Below, one piece after another: positions 23,078-35,700 of a stretch of DNA of 64,000 bases. Location of the stretch: NCBI RefSeq assembly GCF_901933205.1, contig NC_044585.1, forward strand, positions 1,922,001-1,986,000. Direction: 5' to 3'. Position numbers and translations under genes: made by a program. Positions within the stretch are counted from its first letter, which is position 1. The number at the start of each line of letters is the position of its first letter. The DNA is from Camarhynchus parvulus. Taxonomy: Eukaryota; Chordata; Aves; Passeriformes; Thraupidae. The notes under the pieces are model-generated. The model saw nothing but the letters and a program-made list of their open reading frames with translations. It was not told the origin of the DNA and did no database searches.

Positions 23078-23784
23078 ATGGAAGAGAATGTGTTCAGCGT
23101 GCAGCAGATCCAGCCCAACGTCATCTCGGTGAGGCTCTTCAAGCGCAAGGTGGGCGGCCTCGGGTTCCTGGTGAAGGAGCGCGTCAGCAAACCGCCCGTC
23201 ATCATCTCGGACCTGATCCGGGGCGGGGCTGCCGAGCAGAGTGGCCTCATCCAGGCTGGGGACATCATTCTGGCCGTCAATGGCAGGCCCCTCGTGGACA
23301 CGAGCTATGAGACGGCGCTGGAGATCCTGAGAAGCATCGCCTCTGAGACCTACGTGGTGCTCATCCTGCGCGGCCCCGAGGGCTTCACCACTCACCTGGA
23401 GACCACTTTTACGGGTGACGGGACGCCCAAAACCGTCCGTGTCACCAGACCCCTGTGCCCGGCTCCCAAGGCGGTTGACTTGTCCAACCCGAGCAAAGAG
23501 CAGCCAGCAGCCATGGGATCGCTGTGGAGCAGGGAAACGGGCAAGGAGGTGGAGCCCCATGTCCACGTTAACGGGCTCGTGTCCGGCAGCAAAGGGCCGG
23601 AGGGCGGCAGGGGCAAGGACGGGGCTTGTGCTCACTCCTGCCTCAACGGCGGTGTGGAGGACAACGAGCTGCTCAAAGAGATCGAGCCCGTCCTGGACTT
23701 GCTGAAGAGCAGCAGCAGTAAGGACAGCGATGGAGATGCGCCCTCCAAGGTAGAGACACGGGATATAGAAGTCCAGGTGGACTG
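23078..23784 (+). CDS. NOS1: NOS1 coding exon 1 (exon 2): PDZ domain and beta-finger
   Basis: Residues 1-235 plus two bases of codon 236. The ATG matches the mammalian start ([12 protein letters not shown] against MEDHMFGVQQIQ). The PDZ core carries the GLGF carboxylate-binding loop and GDIILAVNG. It is followed by the beta-finger ([12 protein letters not shown]), the internal ligand for PSD-95 and syntrophin PDZ domains. A variable Ser/Gly/Lys-rich linker and [14 protein letters not shown] follow. The exon ends in the dynein-light-chain (LC8/PIN) site region, IEVQVD. Donor ACTG|GTAGGT, phase 2. The size matches the 236-residue block missing from mammalian nNOS-beta. Confidence 0.97.
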
Positions 23785-26700
23785 GTAGGTCTCCCTAAAT
23801 ACTTTTTTTACCTTTGGTGGAACGCGCTGGTTTTGGCTCACCGAGGTGCCGATGAGCGCCTCTCCACAGCCGGCTGCTGCCTGGCACAGCAGGGTGGAAA
23901 TGGAGATGGAGGGGAAGGGGTGGGGAAAAGGAGGAAGATGAAAAATTTGGAGAAGACTGTGGAAGGAAGGTCTAAGCGTGGGAAATTGGGGAGATTTGGA
24001 ATAATGTCTCATGGAAAGCTGAGCTGTGTGATGTGGTGGATCACGGGCTGGGCTGGGATAAATGTCTGCTCCATGTTCTCAATTCCATTTGTTTTAAGTT
24101 GAAGCAAAATTGCATGCCTCGGTTTCCTCACCTGCTAAATAATGCCCAGGGTATTCCTGTCCTTGTGGTACTGCTTTGGAGCTCTCCAGTTGAAATCTGC
24201 TTTAACTTTAACGGGAGAGGAAGGTCGGACCTGTAGGGCACGTGCTTCCCAGGAGAAATGAGTTTCCAAACCTTTTGGGAGAGTGGAGGAGAGCCCTAGT
24301 CCAGCTCCATCTGAAGCCGAAATAGGGCGAGGGCAGCGGGACCAGCCTGGTGGGCAGGGGGGAGATGTTCTCCATCGAGAGCTCGGGATGGCCAATCCTC
24401 GTGGAAAAGGATGGATCTGCCCCTGCTCCTCCTAGAGCCAGATCGCTGTTTCAGGACTTGTGTGCATGGGTGGGGACACGAACAATGCTTGTCCCACGTC
24501 CTGTTGAGGAGGGGGAAGTGGCACAGCTCCCGATTTTCCTCAGCGTTTCCCTGAGCGCCGCTCCGGAGCCGGGGCAGCTCCCCGGGGCCCTTCCTGCTTT
24601 CCAAAGCTGCTGTTTGCAGCTGGGTTTTTTCAGTCCCAACTCCCTCTCCTCCTGACCATTCATTAACACTGTTAGGCTGCCTTTTCCTGCTGCTTTTCCC
24701 CAAGTCCCCAAACACGTTTTAGCAGTGTCAAGTGCCGCAGCAGGTCGTGGCTGCCCTCGCTTATTGACTGGCTGGAAAAGCCCCGAGGGTTTGCTGGAGC
24801 TGCAGATCTGAGCCTCGGCCACGGAAAGATCTGAAATGCCAAGAGTTCTCTGTAATTTCAGGTTCTCTTGCTGTAGACATCTCTTAGGAAAAGGAAAACG
24901 TTGTGCTCATTTTTCTTTATCAGAAACAAGAGGGGAGAGCCACAGCAGGGTCCCCTCCATGGGCTCCCAGCCAAGGCTGAGCTCCTGCTCGCTCCCATCC
25001 CAATCCCACCCACACCCTCTGTGTTTTCCACCTTCCTTGTTTTATTTTCAGTTGTTTTCATGTCATTCCTGCTCTCCCAATTTATCCCTGCTTCCCGTGG
25101 AGGACACGGTACTCAAAGCTTGTTAGGGTGCTCACACTGAGTCAGAGGGAAAAAATATCTGCTGGGCTCGGTGCTGGTGTCTGGGTGTCCTTCCTGCCAC
25201 CCCCTCCCCACCACAGCTACTCTCCAGGCCCTGTTCACTTTTTGAACAAGAACTGTTCAATTGAATTGTTGGGAATTGGAAAATTCAGAAATCTGCTGTG
25301 CAATGGGAAGTGATTTAACCCCCCCGAGCTTGGGACGCTCTCCAAAAACCTGTCAGGACTGTGCACGCTTTAATCCCATCCTGGGAGAGCCTGGTTTAAG
25401 GATTGAGACACTGAAAGGGTCAGGAATGGGTACAAAATGTGCAGGGAGGCTTCAAAATCCCCTCTGGTTTAGCTCAGGGACCTGGGGGTCACAGCCCAGA
25501 GGACACAATCCAAACATTGGGATGGAACAGGGGCAGCCTCACCCTTCAAACCACGTCCCCCCTCCCAGCAGCTGCAGGATCTCCAAGGAAATTCTTCTCC
25601 AGCCATGGGGAGGGATGAAAAACGTGATTCTACTCTGAGGAGTCTCTTTTATTCAGAGATTAAACAGAAATGCTTTGATTTCACTTTGATTTCACTTAAA
25701 CTGAAGGATCTTGAAGCAGCAAAGCAGGGACTTCACCAAAATATCTTTTTTTGTTTGTTTGTTTTCAATATCCTAATAATTAAAAAGAAAAAAGGCTTTG
25801 TAATCTCTATACCTTGGAGATGAAAATCCACTTTTCAGTCAAATTCTCCTGCTTGATGAAAAGCTGCAGCCTGACTCTTGTGGTGTGAGGGAGAAGACCC
25901 AGGCTGGAGCAGGGATGTGGGAAAGATTGACTGCGGGGAGAAGCTGTCAGGAGCTGCTGTGCAGGGCAAAGGGCATTTCTGTGGGATTGGGCTGGGGATG
26001 ATTCATCTCCTCAGCTCGGCTCACACAGAGCCGGGGCATCCTCAAGGTCTCCTGCACTCCCAAGTTTTCTTGGATGGCAGGAGAAGTGCAGAAAGGTCAG
26101 GGAACGACGGGGAGTGGATAACTAGGGAGAGTGTTGGTCAGTGCCAAGGAAATGCCAAAAAAGCTCCAGTGAGCCGTGTCAGATGGATGCAGCTCAGCCC
26201 TGACTCCTCCAGGCAGGAACAGAGAAGGAATTGAGCTCTGCCTACACCCAGGAGGGAGCAAAACCTCGCTCAAGGTTGAGCTGGACACCTCCAGCCTGGC
26301 CTGTTTGGCTGTTGGTGCAGCTGGAGATGGTGGGATTGGGATGGATCCTGTTCTGTCTCCTCTCTGCCTGTGGATGCAGCTGGAGATGGTGGGATTGGGA
26401 TGGATCCTGTTCTGTCTCCTCTCTGCCTGTGGATGCAGCGATGGAGCAGATGTTTTTCTGCTGTTGATCCAGCTGGAGATGGTGGGATTGGATCCTGGTC
26501 TGTCTTCTCTCTGCCTAGTGCTGACCACCCCAGCCCAGGGTGCTTTGTCAGATCCAATCTGGCTCAGGGAGCTGGGACAGCATTCCCAGGGCAGGAGGGG
26601 ATGGCACAAGGCTGAGCTTGTCCACAGGGAGCCAAAAACTCCTTGCTCAAGATGGGCTTTAAAAACCAATTCAAACTACACCTGATGGTTTGGGCTTCCA

Positions 26701-29700
26701 GCTGCTCTCTCCAGCGATACTTCCGAGGAAAACTGGAAGGGAGCCTACAAGAGAGATGGAGAGGGACTTCCTATAGGAGCATGGAGGGACAGGATAAGGG
26801 GAATGGATTCAAAATGGGCAGGGTTAGGTGGGATACTGGGATGGAGTTGATCCCTGGAGGGTTCTGAGGATCTGGCACAGGGTGCCCAGAGCAGCTGGGG
26901 CTGCCCCTGGATCCCTGGCAGTGCCCAAGGCCAGGCTGGACACTGGGGCTGGGAGCACCTGGGACAGTGGGAGGTGTCCCTGCCATGGCAGGGGTGGCAC
27001 TGGGTGGGCTTTAAGATCCCTTCCAATCCATCCTGTGACTGATTGATAGATTGATTGATCCTAAATTTGCTTCGGGGACACAATCAGTTCCTCTCCATCC
27101 CCTGCCCCCACAATCTGCATTCCCCAGGGGAATTCTCCTTGCTGGCTCCTCCTCCCACCCTGCGCCCTCAGGGCGTGTCCATGGAGTGACCACAGCTGCT
27201 CCTCAGCTCGGGCCATCTGCAATCAGGAAAGGCAGCACAGATGTGGGGCTCAAGGTATGATGAGAGCTGGCATTTGTGCCATGAGGCTCACCGTGGGCTA
27301 GGAAGCAAAAATAGAGTTTGATTCACTCGCTGCCAGCGAACCCAGGTCTGTTTTTCCCTCAGAGCTCTGGGGAGATTGTCAGGTCCCATCTTCCCTCCTT
27401 CTTCCCCCCCTCCCCGCTGAGTTGCCAGGGTTTATTTCCCTTCCCAGGTCTCTTCCATGACATGAGCAGCATGATGGAAACATGGCAGTTTCAGTCCAAG
27501 CAGCAGCCCCGAGAGGGAGAAGTGTGCTCAGAGCAGGAATTCAGCTCAGGAAAGGTTTCAAGGTTTCAGGCTCCAGCCTGCCTTGGAACAAACCCCATAA
27601 TTTTGCTGTTCCCAAAGAGAAAATTCTCTTCCTCCCACCTTCCTCAGGACCACAAAAATCTCTTTGTGTTGCCCAAAACATTTCATTTGCTTGTCCGATC
27701 TGTCTTCATTCGTCTGCATTGGACACAAAACTTTAAAACCTCAGAAAGGAGAAGGTTCCCTGGAATTTCCACGTTTGTGCCATTCTGGAAATGGATGCAG
27801 GGAGCTCTGGCAGGGAATAGCCTTCCCCTGCTCCCCTGGCCGAGGCTTCTTCCTCATCACTCTACTCCATCACTGATCCAGGGACGCATTTTGTGCCTGG
27901 AGACCACATATTCCCCCCTAATATATCCCATATTCCACACAATTATATCCCATATTCCCCCCAAATATACCCCATATTCCTCTCAAATATACCCCATATT
28001 TCCCCCAAATATACCCCATATTCCACCCAAATATATCCCATTCCCAAAATATATCCTATTCCATTCCCCAAATATATCCCATATTCTGCCAAAATATATC
28101 CCATATTCCCTCCAAATATATCTCCTATTCCCCCAAATATATCCCATATTTTTCCCAAATCTATCCCATATTTCCCCAAATATGTTCCATATTCCACCCA
28201 AATATATCCCATTTTCCACCCCAATAGATCCCATATTCCACCCAAATATATCCCACATTCCCCCTAATATATCCCATATTCCATTAAAATATATCTCAAA
28301 CTCCCTCTAAATATATCTCATGTTCCCTGATATATATCCCATATTAAACCCAAATATATCCTGTATTGCCCCCAAATATATCCTGTATTGCCCCCCACAT
28401 ATATCCCGTATTCCCCCCTAATATATCCCATATCCCACCCAAATATATCCCAAAGAAATCCCACATTCCCCCCAGATATATCCCATATTCCTCTCAAATA
28501 TATCCCCTATTGTCTCCAAATATATCCATATTGCCCTCACATATATCCCAAACACACCCCGTATTCCCCCAAACCCATCAGCCCAGTTCCCAACCCACCC
28601 CTCACAGCTCAGCCCCTGTGCTGCTCCTTCATCCCCTGAGTTCCCCTGCCCTTGTCCCCATGTGTGACCCCAGCAGCCAAATCCCTGGGCCAGCTGTGAG
28701 CCCCCAGGACCCCACAGGAGATCCAGGTGTGATCCCCCAGGAGATGCAGGTGTGACCCCCCAGGAGATCCAGGTGTGACCCCACAGGAGCCCAGGTGTGA
28801 CCCCACAGGAGATCCAAGTGTGACCCCACAGGAGATCCAGGTGTGACCCCACAGGAGATCCAAGTGTGACCCCCACCAGGAGATGCAGGTGTGATCCCCA
28901 GGAGATGCAGGTGTGACCCTCACAGGATATCCAGGTGTGATCCCACAGGAGATCCAGGTGTGGTCCCCCAGGAGCCCCAGGTGTGACCCCCCGGGAGATC
29001 CAGGTGTGATCCCCCAGGAGATCCAGGTGTGACCCCACAGAACATCCAGGTGTGATCCCCCAGGAGATGCAGGTGTGACCCCCAGGAGCCCCAGGTGTGG
29101 TTCCCAGCACCCCTGAGCTGTTTTGTTCCCCTGGCCAGGCTGGGATCCTCCAGGAGCTCACTGGGAAGGGACAGAGCGGTTGCAGCTCGGTGCTGGCCGA
29201 ATTTTGAGCTGTGGGACTCTGGGACTGCCTGGATCTGTTCCCAGGTCTTTCCGTGTCGGTGCCTCCTCAAAGGCATTTGCCAGCCTCATATTTCACAGGC
29301 TCCCTGAGGCTGCAGCTTGCTCAGCTCATTAGTCCCTGATCCCGGTGCTGGGCACATTCCCGATGTTCTGAAGCTGCAGGATCATCTCCAGATCATTCCA
29401 CAGGTTCTTCCTGAGGCTTTTCCTCCTCCTTCCGTGCTGTTCCAGATCTCCTCTCCCACTTGTTCCTCACTTGGATCACTTGGATCCCACCATCCCTGCT
29501 GCCTCTCCAGGGAGGGCATCCCAGATTTTGGAGTTTTTCCTTCCTCCAAATTCCCACCTCCTTCCTGAGCTCTGCTCCATCCTCTGCACCCCGCAAATCC
29601 CTTCTGCTGCCCCATCCCTCTCCCTCTGCTCTTGTCCAGACCTTGCTGAACCCTCCAGCCTGCAGCCAGCACCTTTTCCAGGGAAGGAAGCATTTTAATT

Positions 29701-32700
29701 TTAATTTAATTTAATTAATTAAACTAGGGAGTTTTAATTTCTGCCCCTCTGGAACGTGGTTTTCCATGGGGCGAAGGAAAGGTGAGGCAAGAGCTGAATA
29801 TCCCACTGGAAGGAGGAGCACTGCAAGTGCAGCCATGCCCGAGGAACAATCAGGGAATGAGGTAAGAGGAAGGAATTTCTCTCCTGAGCTTCCCACACAG
29901 CCCCAGGCTCAGGTTTGCCAGGAGAAGGAGAGGCTGATGCCTGGTCACAGCACAGAGTGATGCTATCAGTGTCACCAGAGCTGTCACCGGAGCGTGGGCA
30001 CTGCCACCCTCATCATCCATCCCGACTGGGGTGGCAGCAGCCAGGGCTGGCTCTGCTCCCTGCCTGGGAATCAGAGAGATCCTTCTGCCAAGGAAATTCA
30101 AAGGAGCCGAGTGACAAACTGACAAACTTCCCTTTCCATCATTTTTTCCCCTTTAATTTCTTTTTGGAAAAGCTTTGGAGAAATTTCTGAAAGGGCTGTC
30201 TCAGCAACTTCCCTTCTGCTTCATCACTCGGAGCACTGCAACATCATCAAATTAGTCAAAAGAAAACAGTGGTGCCTCTCATTTCTCCAAACAGCCAGAT
30301 GCTCTTTCCAAGGGGAGGCAGCATCCCAGGCTCTGCCTGGCACCAGTGGGGGAGGGCAGGATTCCTCTTTCCTTTTTAAAGTATCAGATTTGGCTTTCAG
30401 ATCACAAAACCCCCTCAAACAGGCCTTTGGATCTCTCTGGATCCAAGAGATCTGGCCAAGAGTGTGTGATGGATCTGGGAGTGGTCAGAGAGGGATCCTG
30501 GATCTTGGATCTGGCTTTTGGGAGAGTTCATCCAACCAATGGCCTCCACCTTCAGCATTGCTTCCAGTTCCCCAAAGACATCAAAATGGGGATTAAAAAC
30601 ATCTCATGGAATGGTTTGGGTTGGAAAAGACCTTAAAGCCCATCCAGTCCCAGGACACCTTCCACTATCCCAGGCTGCTCCAAGCCCCAATGTCCAACCT
30701 GGCCTGGAGTTCTCCAAAAAGAGGAGCAGCTCCTCTCTCCCTGTGGCTCATCCCTGGGGCTGCCCAGCCTGGCTCCCTCGAGGGAGCTGTGCCCCCCCAG
30801 TGCCCACCAGCATGGCTTTTGGGGCTCTCCTGTTGATAAAATCCCAAATTCCCGAAAGGGAGCGTTGCCCAGGGGCTGAGCTGTGGCTGTCCCCTCAGCC
30901 TGCTGGAGCTGCGAGTGACATCCTCAGGTCACCCTGTGCCTCTGGGGGCTGCAGCAGCCGCAGCAAGAGAGGAAAACAACTCATCCCAAAAATCCTGTTC
31001 CTGTCCCAGCTCGCAAACAAGGCCCTTACAAGCGAGGGCCAGGAAATATTTGTAAAATGAAGCAATTGATGGTTTTTATTTTTATTCCCCCATCTGTGCT
31101 CGGGCTGGGCTGAGGCTCTGGCTGCTCTCAATGGGCTTTTCTCTGCCTGCCTCTCTCCCAAAGGACAGAGCCGGATCCCTGTGGGCAGCCCCATCCGGGG
31201 GAGGCTCAGGGCAGCCCTGGCCAGGCACAGCACCAGGGACACCCCCAGGTCACTCTGGTGCCTTTGGCACAGCCACCCTTGGCTGTGCTTTCCCAGCAGG
31301 GTCAGCCCCTCAGTGCTCCGCTCATGCAGCCATAAATCCATGGGGAAGAGCAGCAGGAATCTGCTCCACATCCACTGTGTGCAGCACCCAGGTTATGGGG
31401 ATCTCTCGCTGCTCAGAGTGACCCCGAGGAAAGTTAGAAAGTCTCTTTTCCCAGCCCAGCACTTGAAGAAGGAGTCAGGACACTTCATTTCTCGGTCTCA
31501 AGGTTGTTCATTGTTTCTTATCTGTAAAAAATTTTCTCCTCCCTGCCGAGGTCCAGCAGGACAGTTCCAGGCACTCTGCCTGCCCCCAGGGCGGTGTTAT
31601 GTCTTTAAACTAAAAACTACGAGTACAATGTTTACAATAACTTCCCAATACCAATCACCTCTGTTAGACAGTGAGCTTCTACTCTAAACCAATCTGTGAG
31701 TGCCAGCATCACAGCAGAAGATGGAGGCCAAGAAGAAGAAGGAGAAAGGCTGGACACACCCAGTTCCCTCCATCTTGCCTCCTGAACCCCCATACCAAAC
31801 CCCCAAAATCTACTTTTTCACCCCGTGATAACTTCACTATTATTCTACCTAAACTGCTGTGTACTGCTGATCTTCATCTAAGGTTGGTAATTTGCTCCAC
31901 GGGTCATTATCAAACCCACAGGTGTTTTGGGCTCTGTGCCAGGGCTTCTGAGCCCCCTGGCAGGGTCCTGGCTGTCCTGGACAGCCAGAGGGATGTTCTG
32001 GGTGCTGACACCAGGTAATTCCCACCTGGATGTCCCTGTCCCTCAGCATGGGGCACCTCGCTGTCAGGTGGTGCTTGAGGCCAAGGAATGGGAGCAACCC
32101 CTGCTCCAGCAGGACCTGGAAATCCCAAACCACCCAAATGAATGCCCAGTTTCATTTGACATCTGGGATTTCTCCGCTGCCACCATTCATGGCTTTGCTG
32201 CTGTGCACACAACGAGATCCCAACGAGATTCCCAGGACTCCAGGAATCCTCTCCAAGCTTCCCTCATGCTGGCACTGGCCCTGCAGACCCTTCTGGAGGT
32301 GCCTGTGGGATCTCTGGCTGATCCCAAACTTCTCCTGGAGAGGCCCCATGGTTTTCCAGCAGGTTCCTTCTGCCAAGTCCCAAGTTCCAGGAGAATCAAG
32401 GGATCTCTCCCTTATGGATTCAGTGCTTCTGTCTGGATTTTGGGTCTGTTGTGAGGAGCAGCTGGGGCCTGTCAGCTGCTGGAGGTGACTTCAGGAGCTC
32501 GGGGGCCCTGTGCTGACCCGGCTCTGTGTCCCTGTTACACAATGCCCTTTTCTGACCCAGAAATGGGGCAACTGAGAGGTGTTTGAAAAACTTTTATTCC
32601 ATTTTCAGTCTCACAAGAAGGGTGAGACAATACAGATAATGTATAATACAGTTATGATTCATGCCATTTTAAGTCATTCAAGCCAACTATTTTTTAATTC

Positions 32701-35700
32701 CAATACACTATCAGAGTTTCTTGGCCTATCAGCTTTTTGCCACACCATGCTGTAAATGCTTTAAAGCCAAATATCTAAAATTACCCTTCATAAGTCTTAA
32801 TTCAATGCATGTTTCATAGTTCTATTTCTCTAAACTATCCAGTCTTCTTTGTGAGCCCATCCTCTGAAACTTGTTTCTGGCTCCATTTCTCTCCCAGCAA
32901 TGTCTGCCCCATTCCATGGCGTTTCCAAGTCAGCATTTCTTATTTCCAGGTTTGCACACAGATGCACGCTGTGTGAGCCTTCTACCAGGTTTTGGAGAAT
33001 CCTCCAATCCGTTTCCCCCAGTCCCCTGGCACGCCGAGATCAGGGCAGGAGGGCAGGGATGTGCAGCCGTGGGAATGAATGAGAGCTCTCCAGGAGATTG
33101 AACAGCTGGGCTGGCTCCGAGGGCACAGCCAGGCTGGCTGGGCTCTCATCCTGCTAATTCCCTGCTGCCTGCCTGCTGGGGATTACTGGGATGGAGGCAG
33201 CCTGGGCAGGAGCCCCTGAGCACAGAGGGATGTGTGGCTGCTGGCTGTCCCTGTCCCCAGGCTCTCTGTTCATCCCTGTGGATTCTGGGGTTTGTGGATC
33301 ACCACCCCCTGCAGCAGAGATTGGGATCTTGTCGCAGACATCTCTTCATGAAAAATCCTTTCCTTAGCATTTTTCCTCCTGAGAAGCTGAGAGGCCTCAG
33401 GAACAAAATGTGAACATTGATTATCTGCTGCTGTGGAATGCAACAGGTGCATCTGTGATTGGTCTCATTGATTTGTTTCTAATTAATGGCCAATCACAGT
33501 GAGCTGGCTCAGACTCTCTGTCCAAGACACAATTATCATTCTTTCTTTTCCTATTCTTAGCCAGCCTTCTGATGAAGCCTTTTCTTCTATTCTTTTAGTA
33601 TAGTTTTAATACAATATATATCATAAAATAATAAATCAAGACTTCTGAAGCATGGAGTCAGATCCTCGTCTCTTCCCTCATCCAAGAACCCCTGTGAACA
33701 CGGTCACAGGATCTCTGTTGCCTTTGGCTGAGGTGCTTGGGTGGGATTTCTTAAAAGCTGTGTTTTATCTGATTGAAACCCTTTCACATCCTCCCAGGAG
33801 CCAGCTCACCAGGGAACAGCTTCCATGGCCTGGAGGGGCACAGAAATCCCAGGGGAAACAGCCCTTGGGCACCTGTGCCTCCTCACTCAAACCAAGGTGG
33901 CCACTTTCCAACGTTTGGAAGGTGGCCAGAGCCCAGGGAAATATTTTGGCAGCTGAGCATGGCTCTGTGAAAGCAGAAAAATGACAGGAAAAGCACAGGG
34001 AGATGCTCTATAAATGAAGTCTTTTCCTTAAGCTAAAGGAGTTCAAGGAGTGTGAAACTGAATTTATTTGTATTTATTTGTCTTCCTGAAATTGAATCAG
34101 GAGCGTGCTGTTGGTGTGATTTATGCCTTGGGTGCAAATGTCCTACTTTGGTCAGTGCCCAAACCCTGCCACCGTTAATGAGAATTCTCATTATTGATTC
34201 AGGGGCACCTGGAAGGCTTTTAAGGACTGACAGCAGGAGCAGAACAATTGCAGAGGGCATTTCCTCAGTGCCTGTGCCCATCCTGACCCGTGCCCCTGCT
34301 CTGCCCACCCCAGGAGCCCCTTCCCTGGTGGCCTTGGGGGTGCTGGTGACACAGGTGCCACCCCCTGCCTGTCTGAATGTCACCTCTCTAAACCCTGATT
34401 GTTTTCTCCTTGGCGAGGGCTCACCTGGCAGAGGTTCTGCACCAGCTCAGGTGGCATTTCAGAGCCTCTCCCGCACCCCAAAAGGTGTGTGGTGCAGTGA
34501 GCTACACCTGAGCTACACCTGAGTTACACCTGAGCTACACCTGGTGTCACAGCCTGGGCTGGGGCAGCCAGCACCGGGATGTCCCCAGTGCCCAGCCCTC
34601 CCCTCATCCCCAGCAACTCCCCCTAAATATATCCCATATTCCTCTCAAATATATCCCATATTCCACCCCAAATATATCCCATATTCCTCTCAAATATATC
34701 CCATATTCCCCCCAAATATGTCCCATATTCCCCCCAAATATATCCCATATTCCACGCAAATATATCCCATATTCCACACAAATATACCCCATATTCCTCC
34801 CAAATACATCCCATATTCAACGCAAATATATCCCATATTCCTCCTAAATATATCCCATATTCCCACCAAATATATCCCATATTCCTCTCAAATATATCCC
34901 ATATTCCCCCCAAATATGTCCCATATTCCCCCCAAATATATCCCATATTCCCACCAAATATATCCCATATTCTACCCAAATATATCCCATATTCCTCTCA
35001 AATATATCCCATATTCCTCTCAAATATATCCCACATTCCTCTCATATATCCCATATTCCACCCAAATATACCCCATATTCCACCTAAATATATCCCATAT
35101 TCCACGCAAATATATCCCATATTCCACCCAAATATACCCCATATTTCCCCCAAATATATCACATATTTCTCTCAAATATATCCCATATTCCTCTCATATA
35201 TATCCCATATTCCCCACAGATATATCCCATATTCCCCCCAAATATATCCCATATTCCACCCCAAATATATCCCATATTCCACCTCAAATATATCCCATAT
35301 TCCCCCAAATATGTCCCATATTCCCCCCAAATACACCCCCTATTCCACCCAAATATACCCAATATTCCCCCCAAATATATCCCATATTCCTGTCAAATAT
35401 ACCCCATATTCCACCAAATATATCCCATATTCTACCCAACTATATCCCATATTCCCACCAAATATATCCCATATTCCACCCAAAATACACCCCATATTCC
35501 ACCCAAATACATCCCACATATTCCTCAGTTTGCCTGGCTGAGGTCACTTCCACTCCAGCACGTGGAAAGGTCAGGAGGATGAGGGAGAGCTCCCGGGAGC
35601 TCAGCTCCTGTTTGTTCTGCGCTGGTTTTTCCTCTTCCCTGCTCACCAGCACCGAGCTGCTCTGCAAGCTCCTTCTGCCACCAGCTTCTCCAGCCTCCCT

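Noticed and set aside
23755..23770. Alternative donor CCAG|GTGGAC in exon 2
   Set aside because: Using the downstream GTAGGT keeps frame and gives the exact mammalian spacing to ENDRV. The upstream site would break the frame.
19066..35525. CRISPR-like look of regularly repeated 22-mers
   Set aside because: Repeats are contiguous with no unique spacers, and the context is a vertebrate gene; a minisatellite.
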